DNA of 64,000 bases, from the NCBI RefSeq assembly GCF_034541975.1, contig NZ_JAVYJM010000001.1. The stretch is one strand, 5' to 3'. Shown here one piece after another: positions 63,701 to 64,000 of this stretch; within the stretch, counting starts at the first letter, position 1; the number at the start of each line of letters is the position of its first letter. Below the pieces are notes generated by a model. The model did no database searches, was not told where the DNA came from, and saw only the letters and a list, made by a program, of their open reading frames with translations. The translations under genes and the position numbers were made by a program. Source of the DNA: Dermacoccus abyssi (GTDB lineage: Bacteria > Actinomycetota > Actinomycetes > Actinomycetales > Dermatophilaceae).

Positions 63701-64000
63701 GTCCGAACTTCTCCTCGAGGAACGCGCCCTGGATCTCCAGGGCGTCACGGGCACTCTCGATCGAACGCTTCGCAGCCGACGCCGCGACGCCCTCGATCGT
63801 CGTCAGTTGCCGGATGAGCATGTCCTGCGCCCCGCTGACGCCGCGCGCGGCCAGGTAGGCGTTGATCGTGTCGGGCACGTGGGCACTCGCGGTGCGCTCC
63901 AACGTGACGAGCGTCTGCACGTCGAGCAACTTGGCCGACGGGTCGCCCACGACGTCCTCCAGGTGGTCGCCGATGAGCCGGCACAACACCATGGCCCGCC
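63693..64000 (-). CDS. Conserved coiled protein of the TerD unit, 5' end beyond the window
   Basis: The frame is open to the window edge, so the start is not shown; an internal ATG lies at 63992. The visible 102 residues are helical (LLDVQTLVTLERTASAHVPD, MLIRQLTTIEGVAASAAKRSIESARDALEIQ). Not recognised. It overlaps the TerD start by 8 bp, so it is the upstream cistron of the same operon. Confidence 0.6.
   Translation of the reverse strand, partial: RAMVLCRLIGDHLEDVVGDPSAKLLDVQTLVTLERTASAHVPDTINAYLAARGVSGAQDMLIRQLTTIEGVAASAAKRSIESARDALEIQGAFLEEKFGHG

Overview
The window is a GC-rich actinobacterial chromosome segment centred on the replication origin. Gene order (rnpA-rpmH-dnaA-dnaN-gnd-recF-dciA-gyrB-gyrA on one side; yidD-yidC-jag-rsmG-parA-parB-trxB/trxA-sigM-murJ-cca on the other) and the pknB/pstP/fhaAB locus point to Actinomycetota, most likely Micrococcales of the Dermacoccus/Intrasporangium type. 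The genus is inferred from layout only.

Layout. 1-2203: a transposase-like gene cut by the window edge and interrupted by an IS256-family element (715-2132) with 8-bp target duplications and a frameshifted transposase. 2450-10870: tRNA-Leu and the fhaA-fhaB-pstP-rodA-pbpA-(micro-ORF)-pknB operon, which controls cell-wall growth; pknA is missing. 10903-19165: pabA, a DUF881 gene and crgA, then an unusual cluster of DnaA-box-like 9-mers (12815-13112), a small secreted protein, a rhomboid protease, cyclophilin, a coiled-coil protein, a LysE exporter, a NYN protein, tRNA-Ala, a DLW-39 small protein and tRNA-Ile. 19166-31540: minus-strand DUF3566-gyrA, gyrB, three tandem paralogous membrane proteins of unknown function, dciA, recF, gnd and dnaN. 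31757-32130: the presumed oriC, separated from dnaA by an inserted MFS exporter gene. 33461-42394: dnaA, then rpmH-rnpA-yidD-yidC-jag-rsmG-parA-parB and a small membrane protein on the plus strand. 42563-55814: alanine symporter, trxA/trxB, anti-sigma factor/sigM/pseudokinase/murJ/DUF6049/NUDIX, and cca. 55904-64000: glycolipid-binding protein, lipoprotein cyclophilin, purine nucleoside phosphorylase, a three-gene sugar ABC transporter with two matching operators, a biotin/lipoyl carrier protein and the start of a TerD-type operon.

How it fits together. DnaA, DnaN, DciA, RecF, gyrase and oriC form the initiation/replication core. ParA and ParB act on at least 14 recognisable parS sites spread from 15.3 to 61.3 kb, most of them inside genes. 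PknB, PstP, FhaA, FhaB, RodA, PbpA, CrgA, MurJ and its separate pseudokinase form the growth and division control circuit. The most notable non-genic signals are the second DnaA-box cluster 19 kb from oriC, a nested DnaA-box palindrome before parA, a perfect palindrome between the DUF881 gene and crgA, twin hairpins with an identical loop near 19.1 kb, and the operator pair of the sugar transporter.
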